DNA from: Areca catechu
Taxonomy: Eukaryota > Streptophyta > Magnoliopsida > Arecales > Arecaceae
Assembly (NCBI GenBank): GCA_021397845.1
Contig: CM038043.1
Span: 28,271,501-28,335,500 of the forward strand
Direction: 5' to 3'
DNA length: 64,000 nucleotides
Shown here: one piece after another, positions 34,923 to 44,868 of the stretch
Layout: each line of letters opens with the position of its first letter
Numbering within the stretch: position 1 is the stretch's first letter
The notes under the pieces: model-generated
What the model saw: the letters and a program-made list of their open reading frames with translations, nothing else
Told to the model about the DNA's origin: nothing
Database searches by the model: none
Translations under genes and position numbers: made by a program

Positions 34923-36608
34923 TGATGTGGGCACCAGGATCCGACAGAGGCTCCTCAACCCTCTATGGATCTCAGATTAGGGTTCCCCTTCTATGAGTCC
35001 TGTAATAAGGCCTTGAGCCAAAGCAATTTTTATAATTTCTTGTCAAAGTTTGTTTAGTCCTATACCTTGACCAATTTGGGTCAAGTTAGGTCATGAGTCC
35101 TGTATTTGTTTGAGTCTGAGTTTGGACTGGGCCCAAGCCCAATTGAAGTTACCCTGGCTTTCATAACTAAGTCAAGTCCTGGTGGGCCAACCCACCCCTT
35201 CCACTTGGAATAATGCCAACTCAGGTGCCACCTCAGCTACCTACGTGGCGCCACATCAGTTGCCACTTGGGCATCCAAGGAGGGAAACAAGGTGGCACCC
35301 TCATGCTTTCCACACGCCATCCCCTTGCCTTTTTCTCTTGGGTGACATTGGAAGGAAGAAACACCATCCCCCTCTTCCCTCCCCCATATCACGCCTTGTT
35401 CCATCAAAAGAGGGGCGTTGAAGATCCTTGAAGAAACCAAGCCACAAAGCAAGCCCCCTTCCAAACTTTCTTCCCAAAGTGTTCATGCAAGGATGGAAGG
35501 TCAAAGGACACACTCCCCTCTTCAAGCCCTCAACCATGCAATGCCCAAGGAGCTCTCCACTTGGTCGGCCTTGAATCAATCCAAGAGATGGTGTTGAAGA
35601 GTCCAAGGGAACACATCCCTTCAAGCAAGCCATGCCCCACTCTTTCTTCCCAAAATGAGCATGCTAAGGAAGGAAGTCAAGAGACCAATCCCCCTCTCCA
35701 AGCCTTCCCACATGCCACGCCCAACCCAAGTCTTTTGGTCAGTAAAGAGAGGAGAAGATGGAGAATTTTGGGCACCACCATGAAAGTTTGTAATTTGAAT
35801 TTCAAATGGGCCTTGGGTGCTTATTTAAAGGACCCAATCCCTCCCTTGTAGAGCTATTGAATGATTGAATGATTAATGAAAAAAGTTTGAGTTTTCCATC
35901 CTCCAACTATTGTCTGTTAGGCTAGGTTTGAGTGAAGTTGCCTTTGTCCCCAGGGACGTTGAGTGGTGTGAGGCCACCTGTCCGTCGCCCCAGGGCGTCG
36001 CGAATCTTTCGTCCTCCAGGACGTCGCGTGGTGTGAGGCCACATTCCTTCATCCTCTGGGACGTCATGGGGTGCGAGGCCCCAAGTTATCTCCAACTTCG
36101 ACTTCAGAATCCAGCCGGACACCGGGCTCGAAGCCCCTTCCCAACTCCATCTCAGTTCCTTTCCATGCATCTCCATATCTCGCTGATCCTTCTTTTGTTT
36201 GCCTACAGGTCCTCCTTAGCTTCTCGGGCATCGGAGACAGTCAGCTTTGCCATCGCGACCTCCTGACCCAAAGCCAGTGCTTCCACGGGTTCGACTGCTC
36301 AGGCATCCAGGCCGCATCCGCCGAGTTGAGTGATCTATGCACCGAGCGCTTCAGAAGTGTGAGGTTTGCTTTCTCTCTACCCTAAGTACGTATTGTATGT
36401 CGAGCTAGTCCTACCGGGGTTTCTTAATTCCGGGGTCATGTTTTCGTTTTCACTTTTAGGGCTTTGAAATTTCTTGCCTTTGCTTGTGATCGGGAATCAA
36501 AACCCTAAAAAATTATCTAAAACTCATCAAACAAAAAAAAAAAGAAATTCCTTGCATCAAAAGCATCCATCCCAGCATCCCTAGCCCTAACCCCCTTGTT
36601 CCACATTA
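34923..36608 (+). mobile_element. Solo LTR H, related to the LTR of element A, in F's gag
   Basis: GTAGT at 34918-34922 and 36609-36613 flanks 1686 bp that begins TGATGTGGGCACCAGG and ends CCACATTA. The order of landmarks follows the A LTR read on its own strand: CTGTAATAAGGC, the GGACGTC...GTGTGAGGCC tandem block at about 35950-36085, the exon-like module 36209-36363, AAAACCCTAAAAAA. Apparent ORFs (35182-35851, 36071-36385) have no recognisable product. It is a solo LTR from LTR-LTR recombination. Confidence 0.9.
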
Positions 36609-36613
36609 GTAGT

Positions 36614-38134
36614 AGCTGAAACATAATTTGAATTTGAAGCATTAAAACCTATTCCAGCTTTATTTCCAAAAATTCTTTGTTCTTTAAGAATTAACTCAAG
36701 CTTATTAGAAGATAAAGTTAATTTTTCAACGAGTGGCTTGAGTTTTTCTACCTCCTTCTTCAGCTCATTGTTTTCTTTTAGCAAAATTTTGTTTTTGTCA
36801 TTCAATTCATTATTCTCATTTTTCAAATCATTGCATTTTTCAGAAAAGATGCGAAGTTCCTTTTTTAGTAAATTGTTCTTTTCTGAAACTTCATTTTTCT
36901 CTTTGAGTAAAGAAGCATTGATATACTTTAATGATCTAATCTTTACTCCAGCCATTTTAAATTCAGATAGTAAATCATGGAATGCAGAATTTAATTCTTC
37001 AAAAGTAAATTCAATCTGACTATTGGGAGAATTTACCTTATCCTCGAGACCCATTAGACATAGATTTGTGGTTTTCGTGGTATCTTCTTCTTCAGTTGAA
37101 GTGGAGTCTTTACTATCGCTCCATGTGGCAACCATCGCTTTCTTTTTCTTCTTTCTGAAATATTTCTTTAGTTGAGGACAGTCCGGACGAATATGCCCCG
37201 GTTTCTTACATTCATAGCAGGTGGGGACTTGTTCTTTATCTTTATCTTTGTCCTTGTCCTTTTCTTTTGAATGTTCTCCTTGTTTATGAAATTTTCTGTT
37301 ATACCTTCCTTTCTTCTTTCTCATAAACTTTCTAAATCTTCTCACGACCATTGCGATGTCTTCATCTTCAAGATTATCTTCGGAGGAGGAGGAGTCACCT
37401 TCAGTCTCTTCATCTTTAGATTCTAATGCAGCCTTGAATGCAATCATTTTCTTCTTTTTCTAATCATCATCCGTTCTATGCTGCATGGCTAATTCATGAG
37501 TGATGAGAGATCTCATTAATTCATCCATTGATAGAATATTTAAGTCTTTAGCTTCTTAGATGGCTGTGACTTTAGGATCCCATTTGTCAGGAAGTGATCT
37601 CAAGATTTTCTGTACTAAGTCAGCATTTGAATATACCCTGCCAAGACTTTTCAAATCGTTAATAATATCTGTAAATCTAGTGTACATGGCAGAAATTCTT
37701 TCATTAGGCTCCATCTTAAATAATTCATAATTGTGCACTAAAAGATTTATCTTTGAGTTTTTTACTTGTGAAGTTCCTTCATGGGTCACCTCAAGTTTAT
37801 CCTAGATTTTCTTTGCTAAAGAGTAGATGAAAATTCTGTTAAACTCATTTGAGTCCAAAGCACAGTAAAGCAAGTTCATGGCTTTAGCATTCAATTCCCC
37901 TAATTTCATGTTATTTTCATCCCATTCCTCTTCAGGCTTAGGGACGTCCACGCCATCAATTTTAGTCATGAAAACATGTGGCCCTTTAAGAATGACCTTC
38001 CATAATTGAAAATCAACAGCTTGAATATAGATTTTCATATGTGCTTTCCAATAAGAATAATTTGTGCTTATGAAGAGTGGAGGTATATTGGTTGATTGGC
38101 CTTCGGCTAAAGATGTACTCAAGGGATGAGCCAT
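36614..38134 (-). pseudogene. Element F: gag (copia type)
   Basis: Gag would form the capsid and bind element RNA. It starts MAHPLSTSLAEG at 38134, 28 bases from the primer site. The UBN2-type gag region shows YSYWKAHMKIYIQAVDFQLW, LYCALDSNEFNRI, YELFKMEPNERISAMYTRF and LRSLPDKWDPKVTAI. After an acidic and Lys-rich section comes a complete CCHC knuckle, CYECKKPGHIRPDC (about 37180-37220). Then follows a long Asn/Lys/Glu heptad-like coiled coil (LKNENNELNDKNKILLKE). Stops at about 37803, 37558 and 37460. Cut by solo LTR H at 36613. Confidence 0.92.
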
Positions 38135-38161
38135 CGATCTTTACTTTAGTGTATTCAGAGA

Positions 38162-38177
38162 CTCTGCTTTGATACCA
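38162..38177 (-). other. Primer binding site of element F
   Basis: The - strand reads TGGTATCAAAGCAGAG two bases inside the LTR, a tRNA-Met-type match. Confidence 0.9.
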
Positions 38178-38179
38178 GT

Positions 38180-39855
38180 TGTTGCCCAGGTAGCTACCCA
38201 AGAGGGGGGTGAATTGGGACTTTAAAAAAATTAAGAAGTAATGTGCAATTTCATAATCCTTTGCAAGTGGTAGGTACTATGATAAAGTTATAGAATGCAG
38301 AAGCTAAGCAAAATCAAGAGAGCACAACACAAACACACCAAATTTATAGTGGTTCGGAGCAACCCGGCTCCTACATCCACTACCCAAGATACCACTTGAG
38401 ATTTCCACTATATTCACACCTGAATATAGTAGGATTGTTTTACAAGATCACAATCCAAAATCTCTATACTTTGGTTTTATGGGATCACTAAAGGAAACCC
38501 AACACCCTTTGGTTTTAAACAGGCTCACCAAAGAAGCCCAACTTGGTTTTCATAGGATCACCAAGAACCTATTTGGTTTTTCAATCGGGCTCACCAAGAA
38601 CCTAACAATTCAAAGATTGAATTGAAAATAAATGCAACAAGAAATGACAAACTCAAGTTATCGGATAGTTGCCGATGCAGCTCATTGGAAGTCCACTTGA
38701 ATGCACTTGAATAAGCTTTAATGGCTTCAGTGGCTTCTTCTCAAAGTTGTTTCAAGCTTTAGATCATAGTTGGTGAAGACTTGAAGACTGACTTTAATGC
38801 TCTTGTGCTCTTTTGCTGTTGGTTGGTAGAATTTTCAATGGATGCCTCTTTTCTTTGAAGAACTCTCTTATTAATTGCTTTAAGGAAGTTCAAATCCTTT
38901 AAATTTAAAGTCTTCCATCATCCCAAGCCAGTTCTAGCCATTGTAGATCGTTGAGGAATGATTTTTGATCGTTGGAGCACCTTTAAGCATTCAAAAATAA
39001 ATTCTGGAACTAGCCGTTAGATATCTGGAAGTGACATTTGAGTCGGCTCGGATCCTTCGAGTCGATGGGTCGAGTCGCCAAATCCTTAATGTAGTCGGCT
39101 CTGTGTCTCGGGCGAAAAATAACACTCTAGACAAGTCGGCTCTTTTCAGCTTGGGTCGGCTCGAACTTGAATCTTGAACTCAAAGAGTCGGATCTCTTCA
39201 ACTCGGGTCGGCTCTTCTTCTTAGGTTCGAAAAATCTTACTCTGGAAGAGTCGGCTCGAAGCAGTTTGGGTCAGCTCGCTTTCTCAGGTGGTCAGAATTA
39301 GGTCTGGCGGAGTTGGCTCTTTCTGGTTCGGGTCGGCTCGCCTGGCTGTTCTCAGAAAGCTTCAGAAAATGGACTTTGGAGGAGTCGGCTCGGACAGATT
39401 CCAGTCGACTCAGATTCCCTGGAGTCGGCTCGCTTTCCATTGAGTCGGCTCGGATTTCTGCATTCCAGAATCCTTGCTACGTGCCAGTAAGCAGAGTCGG
39501 CTCTTCTTCTCTTGGGGTCAGCTCGAGTGTCTTCTTCAGGATTTTTATAATTTGAACTTAAAGAAAACTCTCAGCAACTCTTTTATAATTTCACATAAAC
39601 CAACTCAAAAATAAAATCTAAGGCACACATGCTTATAAAAGTAACCCTTTTAGTCGAATTTTCTTAGCATATTTTATTTGGGTTCTTCTTTACAATAACA
39701 CTTACAACACAACTCAAGAAAATATGAGAGTAGGAGTTGAAGTTTGAACATGAAATTCACCCTACAAAAATTTGTTAAACACTTGAAGAGTTGTCAGAAA
39801 TAAATGTACATGCTCCAATGTTTGGTTATTATCAAAATCACTTATGGGGTCAACA
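38180..39855 (-). repeat. Element F 5' LTR
   Basis: 1676 bp, partner of 27633-29288, ends TGGGGTCAACA. GTCGGCTC-type motifs cluster at 39040-39510. Confidence 0.93.
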
Positions 39856-40823
39856 ACAATGATATGTTAGTTGTACAAATTTATGTTGATGATATTATTT
39901 TTGGTGCAACTAATGAAAGTTTTTGTGAAGAATTTGCTAAGCTAATGCAGGGAGAATTTGAAAGTGCCTAATGGGTGAACTAAATTACTTCCTCGGACTT
40001 CAAGTAAAACAAACAAAGGAAGGGATCTTTATTAACCAATCCAAATACATCAAAAAAATTATCAAGAAGTTTGGTATGTAGACTAGTAAACAAATGAATA
40101 CACCAATGAGCCCAACCTGCAAATTGGACAAAGATGAAAGTGGATCTAATGTTGACCAAAAGCTATATCGAGGTATGATTGGATCCTTATTATATCTAAC
40201 TGCAAGTAGACCAGATATCTTATATAGTGTATGTGTATGTGCTAGATCCAATGTAATCCCAAAGAAACACATATGCTTGCTATTAAAAGAATATTAAAAT
40301 ACTTGAAAGGTACAAGTAATCTAGGTCTTTGATTTTCAAAAGAATCATCTTTAAATTTAATCAGATTTTCTGATGCTGACTATGCTGGTTGTAAAATAGA
40401 TAGAAAAAGTACTAGTGGTACTTGTCAATTTCTAGGGTTGAATTTAATCTCATGGCACTGCAAGAAACAAAACTCGGTAGCACTTCTATTACCGAGGCAG
40501 AGTATGTTGCTGCAGGGAGCTGTTGTGCACAAGTATTGTGGATCAAACAACAACTAGAAGATTTTGGTATTTCTCAATGCAATATTCCTATTAAGTGTGA
40601 TAACACAAGTGCTATAAATTTAACCAAAAATCCTATTCAGCATTCTAGGACTAAGCACATAGAGATTAGACATCATTTCATTAGAAACCATATTTTGAAT
40701 GGTGACATAGAACTAGAATTTATCATAACAGAAAAATAACTAGCTGACATCTTTACCAAGCCACTAAATCAAGATAGATTTGAGTTGCTTAGAGGAGAAT
40801 TAGGGCTATGTTATCCTTTCTAG
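39856..40823 (+). pseudogene. Element D: end of RT and RNase H
   Basis: It continues from 27632: NDMLVVQIYVDDIIFGATNES with the RT catalytic YVDD, then with frame changes LNYFLGLQVKQTKEGIF, GMIGSLLYLTASRPDILYS, SDADYAGCKIDRKSTSGT, EAEYVAAGSCC and HSRTKHIEIRHHF. A TAA at 40737-40739 interrupts TEK*LADIFTKPL. The pol end, GELGLCYPF stop, is at 40821-40823. Frame changes lie near 39970, 40245 and 40480. Confidence 0.94.
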
Positions 40824-41312
40824 ATCTAATAAACCTAATTTCCATCAAGAACTAAGGAAAACTATCTAGAAAACCTCCTACAATTTTTCATGATTTCTTG
40901 AACAACTTTCCTTGAATTTTTTGTATATTGAATTCAATTTCCAAATCATTTGATTTCTTATGGAAAGTTTTTGTTCGAGTCAACTTGAGCAATTTCACTC
41001 TGGTCGAGCCGACTCGAATATCTGAGTCTCGTACTATTGCTCTGCTCGAGCCGACTAAGATGTTGCTTAGCCGACTCGGTGTTCTGGCTATTCTGAGTTT
41101 GCTCTGGTCGAGCCGACTCGGATATTTTTAGGGCTGAGCGAGCCGACTCAAAAGTCAGAAAATCACTATTTAGGAAGTTCTGAACTACCCTTTTCTAAGT
41201 ATTTCACTCTTTTACTTTACTTTAAACACACTCCACTTCCCTCGGAAGCTTGACCATTCTCCTAAAAAAAAAAATCATTCACTAGAGCCTAAGATTCGTT
41301 AATCCCTCCACC
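40824..41312 (+). other. Element D spacer between pol and extra ORF
   Basis: No gene. GAGCCGACTC-type motifs recur at about 40975-41150, as in the same position of F. Confidence 0.75.
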
Positions 41313-41601
41313 ATGGCTCCTCGAAGATCTGCGAAGAAGGTTCTTCAAATCGGTGAATCAAGTGCTCGCAGTTCAGATGCAAAAGAAAGAAAGGAAAAGA
41401 GAAAAAGGTCTGCTCTAGTCTAGCAAAATGAAGAAACTCCTTCTCCTCCCGGACAGCATGTCTCAATGACCAATCGTCCCATCACTTGCGGAAGAAGGAT
41501 CAACTTTACATTCCTTGAAGAAATGGGACTGAAAATCGAAAACTGGATAGAGAGTCAGGGGTGGAAGCATTTCTATTCTTTGGATACATTAACATACCCT
41601 T
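41313..41601 (+). pseudogene. Element D: extra ORF, N-terminal part
   Basis: MAPRRSAKKVLQIGESS, a basic stretch with a stop (SALV*QNEE) at about 41421, then RRINFTFLEEMGLKIENWIE and SLDTLTYP. It is interrupted by element G; the frame resumes at 44869. It is homologous to 31394-29996 in F. Confidence 0.85.
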
Positions 41602-42221
41602 TGATGGGGGACAGATGGGTGGACCGTTGGTGAGCCTAGAAGTCACCAAGATTAGGATACCATTTTTTTTTTAAATTTTTTTTTAGGGATGGCGAAGGAA
41701 TAGTGGGGATGGAAGACAGGGATTTGAATCTCATGGACTTTGAGACTCACTCTAATGAAGAGACCTCTCACCTCTAAGGCATTACACCCTCCTCGATACT
41801 TGGAGGTGCTAAGTTGAATCTCAAAGGTCATGAGGGGTTAAAGAAAATGGGTTGGGAAGGGGGATAACTAGGGCCTCATGCCCATGCCCAAAGGCGAAGG
41901 CAAGAAGAATCACTCTTCTAAAAACTCAAATTTTTTTCTTCAAAAACTATTTTTTACAAAGAACTGAGGGTGGTATTTATAGACCTGTCCAACCCTTATT
42001 TTAATTTAAATACAGGATAAAAAGATTGAGATGATTCATATTCAAACACAAGATAGGATAAGATAAGCCTATCCATATCTCAATCCTAACCAACCAAATC
42101 CATATTTAAATTTCAAACAAAAGATAAAATCCCAAACTACTTTATTCTGGAATGCTCTGAGATTCATGCAGCTTCAGGATTCATGCTTGCTCCAAGATCC
42201 ATGCTTGCGATGTCCCCATCA
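41602..42221 (-). repeat. Element G 3' LTR
   Basis: + strand TGATGGGGGACAG to GATGTCCCCATCA. The - strand TATA-like site is in CTATAAATACC (about 41972-41982). Confidence 0.92.
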
Positions 42222-42300
42222 TTCCCCTGAGATGGGAAAAACTCGACTCTATCGAGTTAAGCTCAGATCCAGCTAGCCTTGAGGCATCTCTGAAAGTCAT
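42222..42300 (-). pseudogene. Element G: relic of the chromovirus integrase tail
   Basis: Next to the 3' LTR the - strand encodes ELNSIESSFSHLRG, which lines up with LHSTGSSSSHPWRIGG at the same place in C. Everything else of pol has been lost. It ties G to the A/B/C clan. Confidence 0.6.
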
Positions 42301-42659
42301 GCAGTTCTGAGATCCTATGGCTTTGAGATCCATGCAACCTTGAGAACCGTGCTGGACTTGAAGTCGGCAACAAGAAGCTTGCTTTGCCCTGAAAAGCATG
42401 CAGAAGAATCATGCTTTCACGTTTGTGCCAGGGGCTTCTTTGCTTTAATGGGCATGCGGAACACCAGAATAGGGGTTCCGGTCCTTGGAGGGGTAGGTCC
42501 GACGGGCTCTCACCGGTGACGGTGCTAGGGCGGAGACGGTGGCTCGGACGGTGATGGTCACGGTGGAGGCGGTTGGCGATGGCAGCAGGTGCACGGAGAG
42601 GACGACGTTGTTCGGCTGAGATCGGTCTTCTCCCTTGATTTCATGGTAGAATCTCCATT

Positions 42660-42765
42660 TTTTCATCTACCTTCTCTGTTTCTTACTGATCGGATTGTCA
42701 TCTTCCACATCAACCACTGCCAAAGGCTCATCGTCGATGACATCTTGACCTCCCTTGTTCTATAG
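42660..42765 (-). pseudogene. Possible third captured fragment, not recognised
   Basis: An open stretch on the - strand reads DVIDDEPLAVVDVEDDNP and ISKKQRR before a stop. It looks like the acidic/basic tail of a nuclear protein or a run-on from the neighbouring fragment. I cannot name a family. Confidence 0.3.
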
Positions 42766-42769
42766 TTGA

Positions 42770-43185
42770 AAATACCGTGCCAACAGTGACAGTTTGGAGA
42801 TTCACTTATGCCGGATCACCACCGGTTTCCTCAAATAAGACCAATGTATTTGGTTCTCCGTGCTTCAGGAATGAACGTGGAATATGATACCATCTCTGAG
42901 ATGGCTCTCCATAACTAGTTTGACATTTTTCTGCATTGTATGCTCCTCTATAATCACATCCATTGCAGCCATCAGCTGAAGTAGTTTAATTTGGCCAGAA
43001 ACGTCCGATGTTATTGCCATTAACAAAGCTACTCCTTTCCCCATGCCAAGCAAGTCAACAACCACAGGATCCAAGCCAAGGGGAGCTTCGAACATGGTCT
43101 TATACCAAGGGAAGGGTCTCAGAGTAGGTATCATTCCAGAATACCATTTATGGTTGGGGTTATCAAGGTAGACTTTAGTTTTCTC
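42770..43185 (-). pseudogene. Captured fragment of a plant beta-galactosidase (GH35)
   Basis: On the - strand, with one frameshift, the peptide pieces are SGMIPTLRPFPWYKTMFEAP, LDPVVVDLLGMGKGVA, NGNNIGRFWP, GCDYRGAYNAEKCQT, GEPSQRWYHIPRSFL, EPNTLVLFEETGGDP and VNLQTVTV. This is the C-terminal half of plant GH35 beta-galactosidases, cell-wall enzymes that remove terminal galactose. The catalytic domain with its two Glu is not included. The frame changes after KGVA and stops occur in the Asn-Tyr region (taa) and after DPA. Only about 135 codons remain, so it is a dead fragment carried by element G. Confidence 0.9.
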
Positions 43186-43239
43186 ACCATCTCTTTGGGG
43201 ATTGGGATTAGAATGGAGTTGAAGTCACCGAGGCACTTC

Positions 43240-43581
43240 TTAGACTGAAAAAAAGGAAGCTGATTTAGGGGTTCGGAGGTCAACGACGTCGGGCTTCACG
43301 GGAGGCAGAGAGGAAGGGGGCGGTGAAGTGGATCCATCATCGAGGGTGGTAGCGGAGTGGCGGAGGTCCTCGTCATCATCGCGGAGCTCACGGATGTGGC
43401 CATCGCCCCAGCTGAGGATGAGGTCACCAGACTTGGAACGCGAGATCTGCCAGAAGATCGTGGAGGCCCAGGGCGATGCCAGGTGGTCGACGAGGTCCTG
43501 GAGCTTGTTCTGGAGGTCGACGTCGCCGTTTGAGTTGGCTGGCCGGGAATGGGGGATGACAGAGCACATATCTAGTGCCAT
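43240..43581 (-). pseudogene. Captured fragment of a bHLH-MYC_N transcription factor
   Basis: The - strand ORF of 113 codons contains DLQNKLQDLVDH, STIFWQISRSKSGDLILSWG and DGHIREL. The pattern LQ..L..LV, then AIFWQ.S.S.SGD..L.WGDG, is the start of the bHLH-MYC_N domain of MYC-like plant regulators (bHLH3/13-like), which binds JAZ and MYB partners. The DNA-binding bHLH region is absent. No stop breaks the matching part, but upstream sequence does not continue the family N-terminus recognisably. It lies about 55 bp from the beta-galactosidase piece, same direction. Confidence 0.8.
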
Positions 43582-44231
43582 AGAGGAAGGACAAATGACT
43601 GGTGATCAAGTTATAGACTGTCGATTGGCTGGAGATGTTCGTCACGATGCACGAGGACGGGCAGCTCTTATTGCACCTGATCGAACCGGAGATGGAGGAG
43701 GAGGAGGAAGAGGATTGGGAGGATGCAGAGGTGGCACCGTCGGTAGAGGAGGATGGTCAGAGGGGGAAGACGTAGGTGTGGAGGATGGGGAAATAGACGG
43801 GGTCCGGCGGTGCCAAGAGTCGGCGAGTGGTAACGATGTTCTACTACCATGGTGGAATCACCAGTTTTTGACAACGGCGGTGGCTATGGGAAGTGGAACC
43901 GGATGAGGGATTTTTTGTAAGTTGGTGAGGGCATGGGAGGAGCCACGGGAGGAAAAGGGGGGGCTTTTAGATCTGGGCGGTGAGGGTCAGCAGGGGATGT
44001 TGATCGATCGGGGAGGAAGCTTTCGAAGAGAAGACGATGTTGATGGTCTGGGATTAATTGGGAGTTCGGAGAGGGAAGAAGGAAATCCGGAGAATAGGGG
44101 AAAGAATAGTGACGAGGAAGAAAAATGGAGAAAAAGATCTCGAAAAAAAAAATTATTGGTGAAGGAAATCTGGAGTTATTTTGAAAAAAAAATAAAAAAA
44201 ATATAATAAAAAAATATACCCTAATTTTTCT
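43582..44231 (-). other. Element G interior: GC-rich stretch and leader, no recognised gene
   Basis: 43640-43880 is GC-rich with GGAGGAGGA-type simple sequence. 44130-44220 is AT-rich next to the primer site. Both strands are partly open, but no product is recognisable. Confidence 0.6.
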
Positions 44232-44247
44232 GGGCTCTGATACCAAA
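44232..44247 (-). other. Primer binding site of element G (tRNA-Met type)
   Basis: The - strand reads TTTGGTATCAGAGCCC beside the 5' LTR. Confidence 0.9.
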
Positions 44248-44249
44248 AT

Positions 44250-44868
44250 TGATAGGGGATAGATGGGTGGACCGTTGGTGAGCCTAGAAGTCACCTAGAT
44301 TAGGGTACCATTTTTTTTTAAATTTTTTTAGGGATGGCGAAGGAATAGTGGGGATGGAAGATAGGGATTTGAATCTCATGGACTTTGGGACTCACCCTAA
44401 CGAAGAGACCTCTCACCTCTAAGGCATTACACCCTCCTCGATACTTGGAGGCGCTAGGTAGAATCTCAAAGGTTATGAGGGGTTAAAGAAAATGGGTTGG
44501 GAAGGGGGATAACTAGGGCCTCATGCCCATAACTGAAGGTGAAGGCAAGAAGAATCCCTCTTCTAAAAACTCAAATTTTTTTCTCCAAAAACTATTTTTT
44601 TACAAAGGACTGAGTGTGGTATTTATAGACCTGTTCAACCCTCATTTGAATTTAAATACAGGATAAAATGATAGAGATTATTCAAATTCAAACACAAGAT
44701 AGGATAAGATAAGCCTATCCATATCTCAATCCTAACCAACCAAATCCTTATTTAAATTTCAAACAAAAGATAAAATCCCAAACTACTTTATTCTGGATAT
44801 GCTTCGAGATTCGTGCAGCTTCAGGATTCATGCTTGCTCTGGGATCCGTGCTTGCGATGTCCCCATCA
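44250..44868 (-). repeat. Element G 5' LTR
   Basis: + strand TGATAGGGGATAG to GATGTCCCCATCA, partner of 41602-42221. Confidence 0.92.

Larger units (their letters stand above)
27633..39855 (-). mobile_element. Element F: SIRE-like copia element, same family as D, inserted in D
   Basis: LTRs at 27633-29288 and 38180-39855, primer site at 38162-38177, - orientation. The target duplication is ATAAT (27628-27632) against ACAAT (39856-39860), one mismatch. In - strand order it holds gag, protease, a deleted integrase, RT, RNase H and an extra 3' ORF. Gag is split by solo LTR H. LTR sequence and ORF order match element D, so one family member landed inside another. Confidence 0.94.
41602..44868 (-). 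mobile_element. Element G: non-autonomous LTR element carrying host gene fragments
   Basis: LTRs at 41602-42221 and 44250-44868 (about 620 bp each, nearly identical), primer site at 44232-44247, - orientation. CCTT flanks both sides (41598-41601 and 44869-44872). The 2-kb interior has no retrotransposon protein except a short relic beside the 3' LTR. It contains a bHLH-MYC N-terminal fragment and a beta-galactosidase fragment, both in the element's sense direction. So this is a gene-capturing, trans-mobilised element. Confidence 0.9.

Noticed and set aside
35182..36385. Several open frames on both strands in 35182-36385
   Set aside because: The stretch is solo LTR H with a target duplication; the peptides have no recognisable domain and overlap on both strands.
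43328..43906. A 192-codon + strand ORF in element G
   Set aside because: It is the complement of the bHLH fragment and a GC-rich stretch; the - strand reading has the recognisable domain.
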